In this document: in pieces, positions 1-5,234 of the stretch
Numbering within the stretch: position 1 is the first letter of the stretch
How the letters are laid out: every line of letters starts with the position of its first letter
NCBI GenBank assembly: GCA_028679405.1
Contig: JAJRBP010000219.1
Coordinates: forward strand, 1-6,489
DNA: 6,489 nucleotides
Reading direction: 5' to 3'
Source: Methanoregulaceae archaeon
Lineage (GTDB): Archaea; Halobacteriota; Methanomicrobia; Methanomicrobiales; Methanospirillaceae
The notes under the pieces: generated by a model
What the model saw: the letters and a program-made list of their open reading frames with translations, nothing else
Databases searched by the model: none
Told to the model about the DNA's origin: nothing
Translations under genes and position numbers: made by a program

Positions 1-2
1 TG

Positions 3-1082
3 TACGCGGTCGGTGCGTACGATGGCCATGAGCGGTGGAACCTTTCGACTCGCTGGAAAGATGCGGTTACAACCAGCCCCGTTGTGGTGGACGACGTCGT
101 GTATTTCGGCAGTGATGACAACCGACTCTACGCGGCCGACGCGGAGACCGGACTTGAACTCTGGAACTTCCCGACGTACAGCGAGGTGTATTCGACCCCT
201 GCGGTCGCGAATGGTCTCGTCTACTTCGGAAGCGATGATTCCAGGCTGTACGCGGTCTATAAGAACAACGGGACAGAGTGCTGGAACTTTTCGCCGAGCA
301 ACCATTATATCGAATCGAGCCCGGCAGTGGCGGACGGTGTCGTCTATGTCGGGAGCTGGAACGCAAGGCTCTATGCCGTCGATGCCCTCTCCGGCACCGA
401 GCGCTGGAACTTCACGACGGGGAACTCGATCTATTCGAGCCCGGCGGTAGTGGATGGTGTCGTCTATGTCGGGAGCTGGGACAGGAAACTCTATGCTATC
501 GGGGGTTCTGCGCCTTCTCCCGTAATCAGCACGCTCACCCCGAAAAAGGGAACAATAGGCACGACAGTGACGATCACGAACCTCTCGGGGACCGGTTTCC
601 TCCCCGGTGCAAGGGTAAACCTCACGAGGATGGGCCAGGCGAACCTGCCGGTATCAGTCCTGTCGCTCACTCCGACGAAGATCACCGGTACCGTCCGCCT
701 CCCGGGAACCATCGCCCTCGGCCTGTGGAATGTCACCATCCGGAACACAGATGGGAAGACAGGGAAGAAACTGAACGTATTCACCGTCGAGGCGCCCCCT
801 CCGGCGGTTACCGGAATCACGCCGAAGAAGGGTACCCGGGGTACGACGGTGACGATCACGGCCCTCTCGGGGACCGGGTTCATCCCGGGAGCAAAGGCCA
901 CCCTTACGAGGACCGGCAAACCCGATATCAGGATTACCATCACCTCGCTCACTTCGAAAATGATCCGGGGCACGGTCAAACTCCCCCCATCTGCAGCCAC
1001 CGGCTACTGGAATGTTACGGTAAGAAACACGGACGGGAAGAGCGGTACTAAGGTGAAGGGTTTCCTTTTAAGACCTGCATAA
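3..1082 (+). CDS. PQQ-type beta-propeller protein with two C-terminal Ig-like (IPT/TIG-type) domains, 5'-partial
   Basis: The frame is open from the left edge to a TAA at 1080-1082, giving 359 visible residues; the true start and any signal peptide lie outside the window. Residues 1-168 carry outer-blade repeats of the PQQ-like/quinoprotein beta-propeller type: a V-V-Y-x-G-S segment, then R-L-Y-A, then W-N-F. The tryptophans fall at residues 12, 54, 94 and 135, a 40-42 residue period. The last repeat stops at YAIGG without its tryptophan strand. Residues about 173-262 and 268-357 are two copies of an Ig-like fold of IPT/TIG type, each with TPKKGT, LSGTGF-PGA and a W-N-V-T-(I/V)-R-N-T-D-G-K ending. 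Proteins of this build in methanogens are usually exported and are thought to mediate surface binding rather than catalysis. No C-terminal membrane anchor is seen. Propeller plus Ig-like domains is secure; the ligand and a PQQ requirement are unknown. Confidence 0.88.
   Translation, partial: YAVGAYDGHERWNLSTRWKDAVTTSPVVVDDVVYFGSDDNRLYAADAETGLELWNFPTYSEVYSTPAVANGLVYFGSDDSRLYAVYKNNGTECWNFSPSNHYIESSPAVADGVVYVGSWNARLYAVDALSGTERWNFTTGNSIYSSPAVVDGVVYVGSWDRKLYAIGGSAPSPVISTLTPKKGTIGTTVTITNLSGTGFLPGARVNLTRMGQANLPVSVLSLTPTKITGTVRLPGTIALGLWNVTIRNTDGKTGKKLNVFTVEAPPPAVTGITPKKGTRGTTVTITALSGTGFIPGAKATLTRTGKPDIRITITSLTSKMIRGTVKLPPSAATGYWNVTVRNTDGKSGTKVKGFLLRPA
328..480 (+). repeat. Near-identical DNA copies within the propeller blades (120-nt period)
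   Basis: The blade segment ending in VVYVGSW at about 332-359 recurs almost base for base at about 452-479, a spacing of 120 nt or 40 codons. The earlier blades (around 96-120 and 216-240) are more diverged. Conservation of DNA as well as protein suggests recent blade duplication or gene conversion. Confidence 0.7.
519..1073 (+). repeat. Tandem duplication encoding two Ig-like domains (282-nt offset)
   Basis: The coding DNA for TPKKGT...TVTIT...LSGTGF (from about 537) is repeated from about 819. Long stretches are the same, including the run encoding TVTIT and the run encoding LSGTGF. The offset is 282 nt (94 residues). The two copies differ mainly in the middle strands, around residues 205-230 and 299-324 of the visible protein. 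Confidence 0.75.
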
Positions 1083-1104
1083 CGGGTTGATCCATTTTTT
1101 TATT
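1083..1104 (+). terminator. T-tract terminator after the propeller gene
   Basis: A run of seven T (1095-1101) lies 13 nt past the TAA, followed by more AT-rich sequence. Archaeal RNA polymerase terminates on such U-tracts without needing a hairpin, and no clear stem precedes it here. Confidence 0.5.
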
Positions 1105-1146
1105 CATATCGTCCGACCGGATTTCCACGATACGGGAAAAAATGCT

Positions 1147-1165
1147 CCCGGATCATTTATAACCG
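1147..1165 (+). promoter_or_regulatory. Isolated TATA-box-like element
   Basis: The motif CATTTATAACC at about 1154-1164 is a good match to an archaeal TATA box in otherwise GC-rich DNA. Read on the + strand it would start a transcript near 1185-1190, where no convincing gene follows. Its core is nearly symmetrical, so it could also be read on the - strand, but that would lead into the 3' end of the propeller gene. It may be chance or may drive a small RNA. Confidence 0.3.
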
Positions 1166-1350
1166 TCAAATTCCGGAAGAACTGTATCCACTATTTTTGG
1201 GCGAGCATCTTGTTTCCCTCCGGAAAAGAGGTGAATCTGACAGCCGGTCACCCAGGGCCAGTCAGACACCGCGAAATACCGGAAGGGTTGCGATCGGTCC
1301 CGGTGTTTACAAAATTTCCTCCCACGATCGGCGGGTTCCGGGCCTTGCCG

Positions 1351-1590
1351 CTATGGCTCCCCGCCACGCGGGCGGCCGGCGAGTCCTGACAGGACCTTTT
1401 CCGCGACAGGAGTCAGCCGGTACCTCACCCTCTTTCCATCCCTGTCCTGGGTGATGATCCTCGCATCGCAAAGCTTCCTGACATGCCACGAGACCGTGGG
1501 GCCGGTGACCTCCATCAGCCAGGAATCCGGAAGCAGGATCAACATTGCATCGCTATTTTCGTGCACGGAGTTCTTTTTCCATCGCGGCAA
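1351..1590 (-). pseudogene. Winged helix-turn-helix regulator remnant
   Basis: The frame encodes up to 79 residues from a TTG at 1590, or 64 residues from an ATG at 1545. Its second half is the back half of an ArsR/MarR-like winged-helix domain: recognition helix GPTVSWHVRKLCDARIIT, then a wing with DGKRVRYRLT, then a final helix VAEKVLSGL. The first half is wrong for the family. Between a hydrophobic start (MLILLPDSW) and GPTVSWH only about five residues remain, where helix 2 and the turn would normally need about 15. The TTG start overlaps the upstream DUF3795 gene by 38 bp, and neither start has a good ribosome binding site. I infer a regulator that lost its N-terminus and part of its DNA-binding helix pair, probably by deletion. 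A very short functional variant cannot be excluded. Confidence 0.5.
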
Positions 1591-1852
1591 GGCAGCGGGC
1601 GGCTTCTTCCTCGCTCATCCCCGGGTCCTTAAAACGGGTGAACCGCCCGCACACAAGTTCCGGGCACTTTCCGCAGTGGGGCAGGTTCCGGTCGTTGACA
1701 CAGCAGTCATATACCGGACACGTATCTGCATCGACATACGCGGTCCAGAACGGCTTTCCGGAGGTCTTCGCGCAACCGGGGCATTCTGCCCCAAAGTGTT
1801 CGCACCCGCTGCAGGAATAGCCGCAGACGGTCTGGATTTTTCTCTCGGTCAT
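1553..1852 (-). CDS. DUF3795 family Cys-rich, probably metal-binding protein
   Basis: This 99-residue protein has 12 cysteines, most in CxxC-like pairs: Cys10, 14, 17, 24, 27, 45, 50, 51, 60, 63, 68 and 87. The order C-G-Y-x-C-x-x-C, C-x-G-C, P-V-Y-D-C-C, H-C-G-K-C, then a K-D-P-G-M-S-E-E-E tail, matches the DUF3795 family of small cytoplasmic proteins common in methanogens and anaerobic bacteria. Zinc or Fe-S binding is likely but the function is unknown. I chose the ATG at 1852 over the GTG at 1897 because it is followed directly by the conserved domain and preceded by GTGA at a suitable distance; the GTG has no ribosome binding site. A weak TATA-like GGATTTATCC lies about 25 nt upstream. 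It is followed by the winged-helix remnant and may share a transcript with it. Confidence 0.85.
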   Translation of the reverse strand: MTERKIQTVCGYSCSGCEHFGAECPGCAKTSGKPFWTAYVDADTCPVYDCCVNDRNLPHCGKCPELVCGRFTRFKDPGMSEEEAARCLAAMEKELRARK

Positions 1853-1980
1853 ATCTTCACGTTTCCGGCACCGCAGGATAAATCCGGACGGACGCACCGT
1901 GAAAGTGACAGGAAGATCATTCAGGGCCCGGAAATAAGGGGATAATTCCGGATAAAGAATTGAATTTGCGACAGGTATGA

Positions 1981-2013
1981 CGTCAGATCGCTTGAGGGTC
2001 CGGGGATCTGACG
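1981..2013. repeat. Perfect 9-bp inverted repeat
   Basis: CGTCAGATC at 1981-1989 pairs exactly with GATCTGACG at 2005-2013 across a 15-nt spacer. The left arm overlaps the palindrome TGACGTCA (1979-1986). It lies between the terminator of the secreted-protein gene and the DUF3795 gene, with no T-tract following on either strand. An operator or an RNA hairpin is possible. Confidence 0.55.
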
Positions 2014-2041
2014 AAATAAAAGAGAGAGATCAAAACTGATC
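2011..2041 (-). terminator. Hairpin plus T-rich terminator of the secreted-protein gene
   Basis: Read on the - strand, GATCA-GTTT-TGATC forms a 5-bp stem with a 4-nt loop (2028-2041), followed at once by a pyrimidine/T-rich run TCTCTCTTTTATTT. It starts 23 nt past the stop codon at 2065, so it most likely ends that transcript. Confidence 0.65.
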
Positions 2042-2064
2042 TTCCCGTCCTGCCCCGGCCGGTT

Positions 2065-3030
2065 CTATACCCTCCTGATGCCGGACTGGTAGGTGTACGA
2101 CTGGCCGAATGCCTTTATGATCCCGCTTGCGCTGGCCGAGTTCGAGAACGAGATATCCTCGGACTTTACCGGCCTTGCCGCGATATCATGGAGGTCTTCC
2201 GGGCTGATGATGAGCGTTCTTCCGTCCTGGAGGTGGGCGGTCATGAAAGCGCTCATGGAGCCGATCGCATCTGCGGACCCCTCTGATGACGTGACACCCT
2301 TTCCGCTGATCGAGTAGGCCTGGACTACCGGCACGTCCGCTGTTGCTGCCACGAAACGCTCGCTTGCAGAGGTCGAGACCGATGCAAGTGAGACGTCGAC
2401 CTTGCTGCCCGTCATCACCACGTTGCAGAACGGCGGGAAGAACGGACCTGCTGCAGTACCGAACGGGCAGAGGATCTTGTCGGCCGAGGTGGTTATTGCA
2501 CCTGCCCCGTCGACGAGGATGTCCTCGCTCGATGTCATCCGGCCCTGCTCGTTCGCCGCGATAAACGTGACGATCCTGTTTGCCGCGATGTTGTTCTTGT
2601 CAGCGATCTTGTTTGCCGTGTCGACAGCGGTGGTCTTTACATAGCTGGTCACACCCTGGACCGCCATGGTGCTCTCGGTATACCCTGCAGTATACTGGAC
2701 TTCACCGGCAGCATTCTCACCGTATTCCGCGATATCCTCCGGTGCGTTGAACCACCTGTCGGTCGGGAGGATCCACGGGAACTCAACGAAGTCCTCAGGC
2801 ACCGGGGCTGCCCCGCCCGGGAGGAGCGGGGGAGCATTCAGTGCATCGCTGCTCTGCTGCCATGTGAGCGAGTCGCTCGCGGTCACGGTCCCCTGGGCGC
2901 TGACACTGGTCGCGACGGTAATCCCCTTCGTCTCCGGGGTGGCATTCACCGGTATGTCCGCAATCGCGGTTCCGGCTAGTACCATGAGGGTCAGGGCGAC
3001 GAGCACCCCTGCAATGATGGAATTTTCCAT
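2065..3030 (-). CDS. Exported protein of unknown family
   Basis: I do not recognise the family. The 321-residue product begins with a clear Sec signal peptide: a short N-terminus, a hydrophobic core (about residues 5-22) and a likely cleavage after GTAIA at about residue 25. The mature part is rich in Ser, Thr, Ala and Val and looks beta-rich. It has one aromatic/proline patch (FPWILPTDRWF, about 84-94) and only two cysteines, Cys188 and Cys202, 14 residues apart within a Pro/Phe-rich loop, which could form a disulfide outside the cell. No membrane anchor or sorting motif is seen at the C-terminus (SGIRRV). The ATG at 3030 is chosen over an upstream start at 3099 because a strong ribosome binding site precedes it and the signal peptide follows directly. 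A hairpin terminator follows the gene. A surface or cell-envelope role is inference. Confidence 0.85.
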   Translation of the reverse strand: MENSIIAGVLVALTLMVLAGTAIADIPVNATPETKGITVATSVSAQGTVTASDSLTWQQSSDALNAPPLLPGGAAPVPEDFVEFPWILPTDRWFNAPEDIAEYGENAAGEVQYTAGYTESTMAVQGVTSYVKTTAVDTANKIADKNNIAANRIVTFIAANEQGRMTSSEDILVDGAGAITTSADKILCPFGTAAGPFFPPFCNVVMTGSKVDVSLASVSTSASERFVAATADVPVVQAYSISGKGVTSSEGSADAIGSMSAFMTAHLQDGRTLIISPEDLHDIAARPVKSEDISFSNSASASGIIKAFGQSYTYQSGIRRV

Positions 3031-3033
3031 AAT

Positions 3034-3042
3034 ATCAACTCC
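3034..3042 (-). promoter_or_regulatory. Ribosome binding site fixing the start of the secreted-protein gene
   Basis: On the - strand, GGAGTTGAT lies 3 nt before the ATG at 3030 (GGAG core spaced 8 nt). It differs by one base from the ideal complement of the archaeal 16S rRNA 3' end. It would be wasted inside the coding region if the start at 3099 were used. Confidence 0.75.
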
Positions 3043-3067
3043 TGATTTTCGGTACAGACACTGCTCT

Positions 3068-3082
3068 GCACTGATAATAGGA
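3068..3082 (-). promoter_or_regulatory. Possible TATA box of the secreted-protein gene
   Basis: On the - strand the AT-rich motif CCTATTATC (about 3072-3080) sits about 45 nt before the ATG. It would place a transcript start near 3050, just upstream of the ribosome binding site. The match to consensus is moderate; a second AT-rich site (CTATTTGAGATA, about 3095-3106) is an alternative. Confidence 0.3.
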
Positions 3083-3309
3083 TTTCCGGGGTATCTCAAA
3101 TAGATTCTGAAATTGAATTGCCAACCCGGACCTTGTGCGGGCGCCCCGAAATGAGTGAAGCCCTACATCGGGCAGAGCACGAGTCGACAGTGATGAGGGA
3201 ATCTGAACTCATGATCGCTCCAGTCATACTTTCTGGTAATTTTTTCGTGATATGAAAACCAGGTGCGAATGATCTGCATATCTGGAGAAAAATGGGGGAT
3301 GTCTGGTCG
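3083..3309. other. Gene-free stretch between the secreted-protein gene and the tRNA
   Basis: No frame here has family-like content; the - strand frame across it reads through the tRNA and is an artefact. Visible items are the short palindrome GGGCGCCC near 3139, a weak GCCC/GGGC hairpin near 3160-3173, and TGATGA and CTGA motifs around 3191-3204 that do not have the spacing of a C/D box RNA. Confidence 0.4.
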
Positions 3310-3330
3310 AAAAAACAAAAAACTGGAAAA
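3310..3330 (-). terminator. T-tract terminator of tRNA-Arg
   Basis: Immediately 3' of the tRNA on the - strand are TTTT and then two T6 runs separated by a single G (3317-3322 and 3310-3315). This is a typical archaeal tRNA termination signal. Confidence 0.7.
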
Positions 3331-3331
3331 G

Positions 3332-3403
3332 CGCCCCGGCCGGGACTTGAACCCGGGTCAAAAGCTCCGCAGGCTTCTAGGATGTCCACTACCCTACCGG
3401 GAC
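3332..3403 (-). tRNA. tRNA-Arg (anticodon GCG)
   Basis: The 72-nt gene folds as a full cloverleaf without an intron. The acceptor stem is GTCCCGG/CCGGGGC (one G-T pair) with discriminator G73. The D arm has A14, G15, G18, G19, A20 and A21. The anticodon arm is GAAGC-CTGCGGA-GCTTT, and the T arm is CCGGG-TTCAAGT-CCCGG. The loop gives anticodon GCG, reading CGC and CGU. A20 and C35, both known arginine identity elements, are present. The 3' CCA is not encoded and must be added after transcription. The D stem is weak in this alignment (G10-T25 wobble, T13/T22 mismatch); pairing shifted by one base is the alternative but does not change the anticodon. Confidence 0.9.
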
Positions 3404-3429
3404 AGATTACACCCATCTTATACGCATCG

Positions 3430-3446
3430 ATGGCTTAAATATCTGC
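3430..3446 (-). promoter_or_regulatory. TATA box of tRNA-Arg
   Basis: On the - strand ATATTTAAG (3434-3442) is centred about 35 nt before the tRNA 5' end, so transcription should begin roughly 8-10 nt upstream of the mature end. A GTATAAG motif closer in (about 3416-3422) would put the start inside the tRNA and is less likely. Confidence 0.5.
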
Positions 3447-3507
3447 GGTTAATCCGGAAAACTGCCATGGCCGTTCCAGTCGTGGCGCTGCCTGCCGGAT
3501 GATTTAA

Positions 3508-3539
3508 GCCGGCCGTTGGATATTCCCGCTCCGGCCGGC
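3508..3539 (-). terminator. GC-rich hairpin after the deacetylase gene
   Basis: A perfect 8-bp inverted repeat, GCCGGCCG at 3508-3515 and CGGCCGGC at 3532-3539, with a 16-nt loop, starts 15 nt past the stop codon. On the - strand it is followed by TTAAATC, only a weak T-tract, so it may stabilise the mRNA end rather than terminate by itself. Confidence 0.5.
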
Positions 3540-3554
3540 AGACATCGCGGCGCG

Positions 3555-4481
3555 TCAGTCACTGCCTTCGACCGGAGGAGTAGCTCCCAGCGCATCGAAT
3601 ATCGACCGGATCGCCTGTCCGTGCGACGGCCCGTACCCGCCCTCGAGGGCAAAGACCAGCGGGCCTGAAGAGACCTCCAGAACCATGCGGGTGAGGGTCC
3701 CGAAGTCCCCGGGGTATAGCGAGATCCCTCCGAGAGGGTCGTCGTGGAGGGTGTCCTGTCCGGCCGATACGAGGATGAGATCCGGGTCGTACTCGGCAAT
3801 CGCAGGGAGGATAAGATCGCTGAACGCTTCCTTGTACTCGGTGATCCCGGAGCCTGCATCCACCGGTGTGTTGACCGTGTAACCCTTCCCCTCGCCTGCA
3901 CCCTGCTCCTGGGGGAGGCCTGACCCCGGGAAGTGGTGTGCCTGGTGGATCGAGGTGTAAAGGACCCGGTCAGACCGGTAGAAGATCTCCTGGGTTCCGT
4001 TCCCGTGATGGACATCCCAGTCGACGATGGCAACCCGGTCGAGTGAAAGGAGCGCGTATGCAGCTGCGATGGCGATGTTGTTGAAGATGCAGAAGCCCAT
4101 CCCGTATGCCACCCCGGCGTGGTGTCCGGGCGGCCTGACAAACGCGAATGAATGCGAGCCTGAGAGGGCAATGTCCACTGCTGCCATGGTCGAACCTGCG
4201 GCGTACCGTGCGACCTCGTAGGTATCGGGCGTGACATAGGTATCGCTGTCGAGCCACGAGCACCTCCCGGGCGGACATGTCTGCGAACGTGCTTCGATCT
4301 CACGGATGTAGAGGGGATCATGAACCCGGGCCAGGTCATCTGTTCCGGCGGCCTCCACCTCCGCCCGGCCTGCGGAACGTGGGAGCCCCTTCAGTGCCGA
4401 GACCAGCCTTTCCTGGCATTCGGGGTGCCCGGGCCAGTCGTGGCGGGCAAAAATTTCTCCGGTGACAGCCTCACATCTCAT
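3555..4481 (-). CDS. Histone deacetylase/AcuC/acetylpolyamine amidohydrolase family protein
   Basis: This zinc hydrolase of 308 residues is of usual length and probably removes acetyl groups from protein lysines or small amines in the cytoplasm. Numbered from the ATG at 4481, it has RPPGHHAG (116-123, the catalytic His pair at 120-121), GFCIFNNIAIA (129-139), and VDWDVHHGNGT (153-163) with zinc ligands Asp156 and His158. SAGQDTLHDDPLGG (239-252) supplies the third ligand, Asp243, and LEGGY (279-283) the catalytic Tyr283. All key residues are present, so it should be active. The start is set by GGTGA 5 nt before the ATG; the GTG at 4490 lies inside that site. The sequence is closer to the bacterial/archaeal class II-like group than to eukaryotic class I. 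Where many HDACs have AGFD, this has AGQD. Neighbours give no clue to the substrate: a tRNA lies downstream and a divergent membrane-protein gene upstream. Confidence 0.95.
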   Translation of the reverse strand: MRCEAVTGEIFARHDWPGHPECQERLVSALKGLPRSAGRAEVEAAGTDDLARVHDPLYIREIEARSQTCPPGRCSWLDSDTYVTPDTYEVARYAAGSTMAAVDIALSGSHSFAFVRPPGHHAGVAYGMGFCIFNNIAIAAAYALLSLDRVAIVDWDVHHGNGTQEIFYRSDRVLYTSIHQAHHFPGSGLPQEQGAGEGKGYTVNTPVDAGSGITEYKEAFSDLILPAIAEYDPDLILVSAGQDTLHDDPLGGISLYPGDFGTLTRMVLEVSSGPLVFALEGGYGPSHGQAIRSIFDALGATPPVEGSD

Positions 4482-4486
4482 TTCCT

Positions 4487-4491
4487 TCACC
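4487..4491 (-). promoter_or_regulatory. Ribosome binding site fixing the deacetylase start
   Basis: GGTGA on the - strand is spaced 5 nt from the ATG at 4481. The alternative GTG start at 4488-4490 is itself part of this motif, so it is probably not used. Confidence 0.7.
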
Positions 4492-4718
4492 AGTAAGAGA
4501 ACGGTGTGTGTTCCGGCAATAAGGATTATCCGGCGGATTCCCCGGAGCCGCGGTCTTAACCACCGGTCCGGCCCTAAAAAATCAACCTGCTGAGATCACG
4601 GGTCTGGACATCAGAATCCATTAATACCAAAACAGTGTGTGGAAATGTTAACGCCGTTTACATGCGGGTAATTCTGATAGGTCCCATGACTGATCCCGTT
4701 GTAACGAGAACATGTCCG

Positions 4719-4769
4719 GGTATCTTATGAAATACCTCCGGTGAGGACGAGGGTTCATCATTACCGGAG
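4719..4769. repeat. Two adjoining inverted repeats
   Basis: GGTAT (4719-4723) pairs with ATACC (4732-4736) around the 8-nt loop CTTATGAA. Next to it CTCCGGT (4736-4742) pairs exactly with ACCGGAG (4763-4769) around 20 nt. The arms share base 4736, so the two stems may be alternative or stacked. The first, AT-rich repeat resembles an operator. Confidence 0.45.
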
Positions 4770-4794
4770 ACGAACTGAGTGATTGAGCGGCAGA

Positions 4795-4811
4795 GCAGGC
4801 ACCTGGCCTGC
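4795..4811 (+). repeat. 6-bp hairpin just upstream of the DUF4389 start
   Basis: GCAGGC (4795-4800) and GCCTGC (4806-4811) form a perfect stem with a 5-nt loop, ending 20 nt before the ATG at 4832. It would be in the mRNA leader. Confidence 0.45.
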
Positions 4812-4831
4812 CAGCCGATCAGGGAACCGAA

Positions 4832-5161
4832 ATGAATCAACTGTTTAAGTACGAGCACGATGCCCGCCGGCTCGAGCTCCTGATCAGGATATTCTATTCC
4901 ATCGCGATCGCCATCGTGATGTTCGTGTACGGGTTTATTGCCGGGGTGTGCATGATCATCCAGTTCTTTGTCATCCTCGTGCTCGGGAGACGGAACCAGG
5001 GACTTTCGGATTTCATCCAGGGGTACCTGGAGTACCACGTCCATGTCCTGAGCTATACGAGTTTTATGACCGATGCGCGCCCGGGAATTATGCCAAAAAC
5101 CACCAGGATATTCGAGGAGGAACAGCCAGTTGTCCAGGGCGGGCCGGATGTTCGCAAATAA
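4832..5161 (+). CDS. DUF4389 domain-containing small membrane protein
   Basis: The 109-residue product has an amphipathic N-terminus (MNQLFKYEHDARRLELL), then an uninterrupted hydrophobic stretch (about 16-51) long enough for two closely packed membrane helices. This is followed by LGRRNQGLSDFIQGYLEYHVHVLSYTSFMTD, which matches the DUF4389 pattern: arginine-containing turn, G-L-x-D-F, then a helix ending in an aromatic residue and T-D with a following proline. The tail (about 90-109) is polar. The family is membrane-bound and of unknown function; bacterial members often carry two such units, whereas this one has a single short unit. The ATG at 4832 is the first start after an in-frame stop at 4784-4786; its ribosome binding site (AGGGA, 4821-4825) is weak. 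The gmd gene begins 73 nt downstream but has its own promoter. Confidence 0.8.
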   Translation: MNQLFKYEHDARRLELLIRIFYSIAIAIVMFVYGFIAGVCMIIQFFVILVLGRRNQGLSDFIQGYLEYHVHVLSYTSFMTDARPGIMPKTTRIFEEEQPVVQGGPDVRK

Positions 5162-5180
5162 CAATGGTTAATACCGCATT

Positions 5181-5196
5181 TGATAAATTTTATGGG
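5181..5196 (+). promoter_or_regulatory. TATA box of gmd
   Basis: GATAAATTTTATGG (TATA core about 5185-5193) is the best archaeal promoter match in this part of the window. A start about 25 nt downstream (about 5213-5217) leaves a leader of about 20 nt that includes AGGA (5223-5226) before the ATG. It suggests gmd is transcribed independently of the DUF4389 gene. Confidence 0.6.
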
Positions 5197-5234
5197 AGAT
5201 CCGGCTGGACTTTCATGCAGGCAGGAATAATTCC

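Larger units (their letters stand above)
1083..1350. other. Gene-free stretch between the propeller gene and the winged-helix remnant
   Basis: No reading frame here resembles a protein family. The longest open frame (1087-1389, +) has an unstructured composition and runs antisense into the winged-helix remnant. The stretch holds the T-tract at 1095-1101, a TATA-like box at about 1153-1163, the palindrome TTCCGGAA at 1171-1178, and a GAGGTGA motif (about 1228-1234) with no matching ATG. Confidence 0.5.
4492..4831. other. Divergent intergenic region with several inverted repeats
   Basis: No gene is supported in these 340 nt. A 22-codon frame at 4662-4730 (+) has no ribosome binding site and no recognisable content. 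The right half, which would be the leader of the DUF4389 gene, holds three inverted repeats, entered separately. No strong TATA box is evident for either flanking gene. CCTTATTGCC on the - strand near 4525-4535 and the AT-rich stretch around 4620-4635 are weak candidates. Confidence 0.5.

Noticed and set aside
491..1000. 169-codon - strand frame opposite the Ig-like domains
   Set aside because: Its apparent repeats mirror the duplicated domains on the + strand; the + strand protein fully explains the region.
1087..1389. Open frame of 100 codons on the + strand
   Set aside because: Its composition is not protein-like, it has no ribosome binding site at its start, it matches no family, and it runs antisense into the winged-helix remnant.
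1451..1945. 164-codon + strand frame opposite the DUF3795 gene
   Set aside because: It is a mirror frame of a well-supported Cys-rich gene on the other strand and has no recognisable content.
3185..3240. TGATGA and CTGA motifs suggesting a C/D box guide RNA
   Set aside because: Only 6 nt separate TGATGA (3191-3196) from the first CTGA, too short for a guide region. The second C-like motif is degenerate and there is no terminal stem.
3332..3403. tRNA 3' end as an integration site for a mobile element
   Set aside because: I found no second copy of the tRNA 3' end in the window and no integrase or phage-like gene nearby.
3096..3416. 106-codon - strand frame covering the tRNA
   Set aside because: It reads straight through a complete tRNA and its T-tract terminator, so it is not a gene.
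4662..4730. 22-codon frame (MRVILIGPMTD...) in the DUF4389 leader as a possible leader peptide
   Set aside because: No ribosome binding site precedes it and it has no run of regulatory codons; its length is expected by chance.
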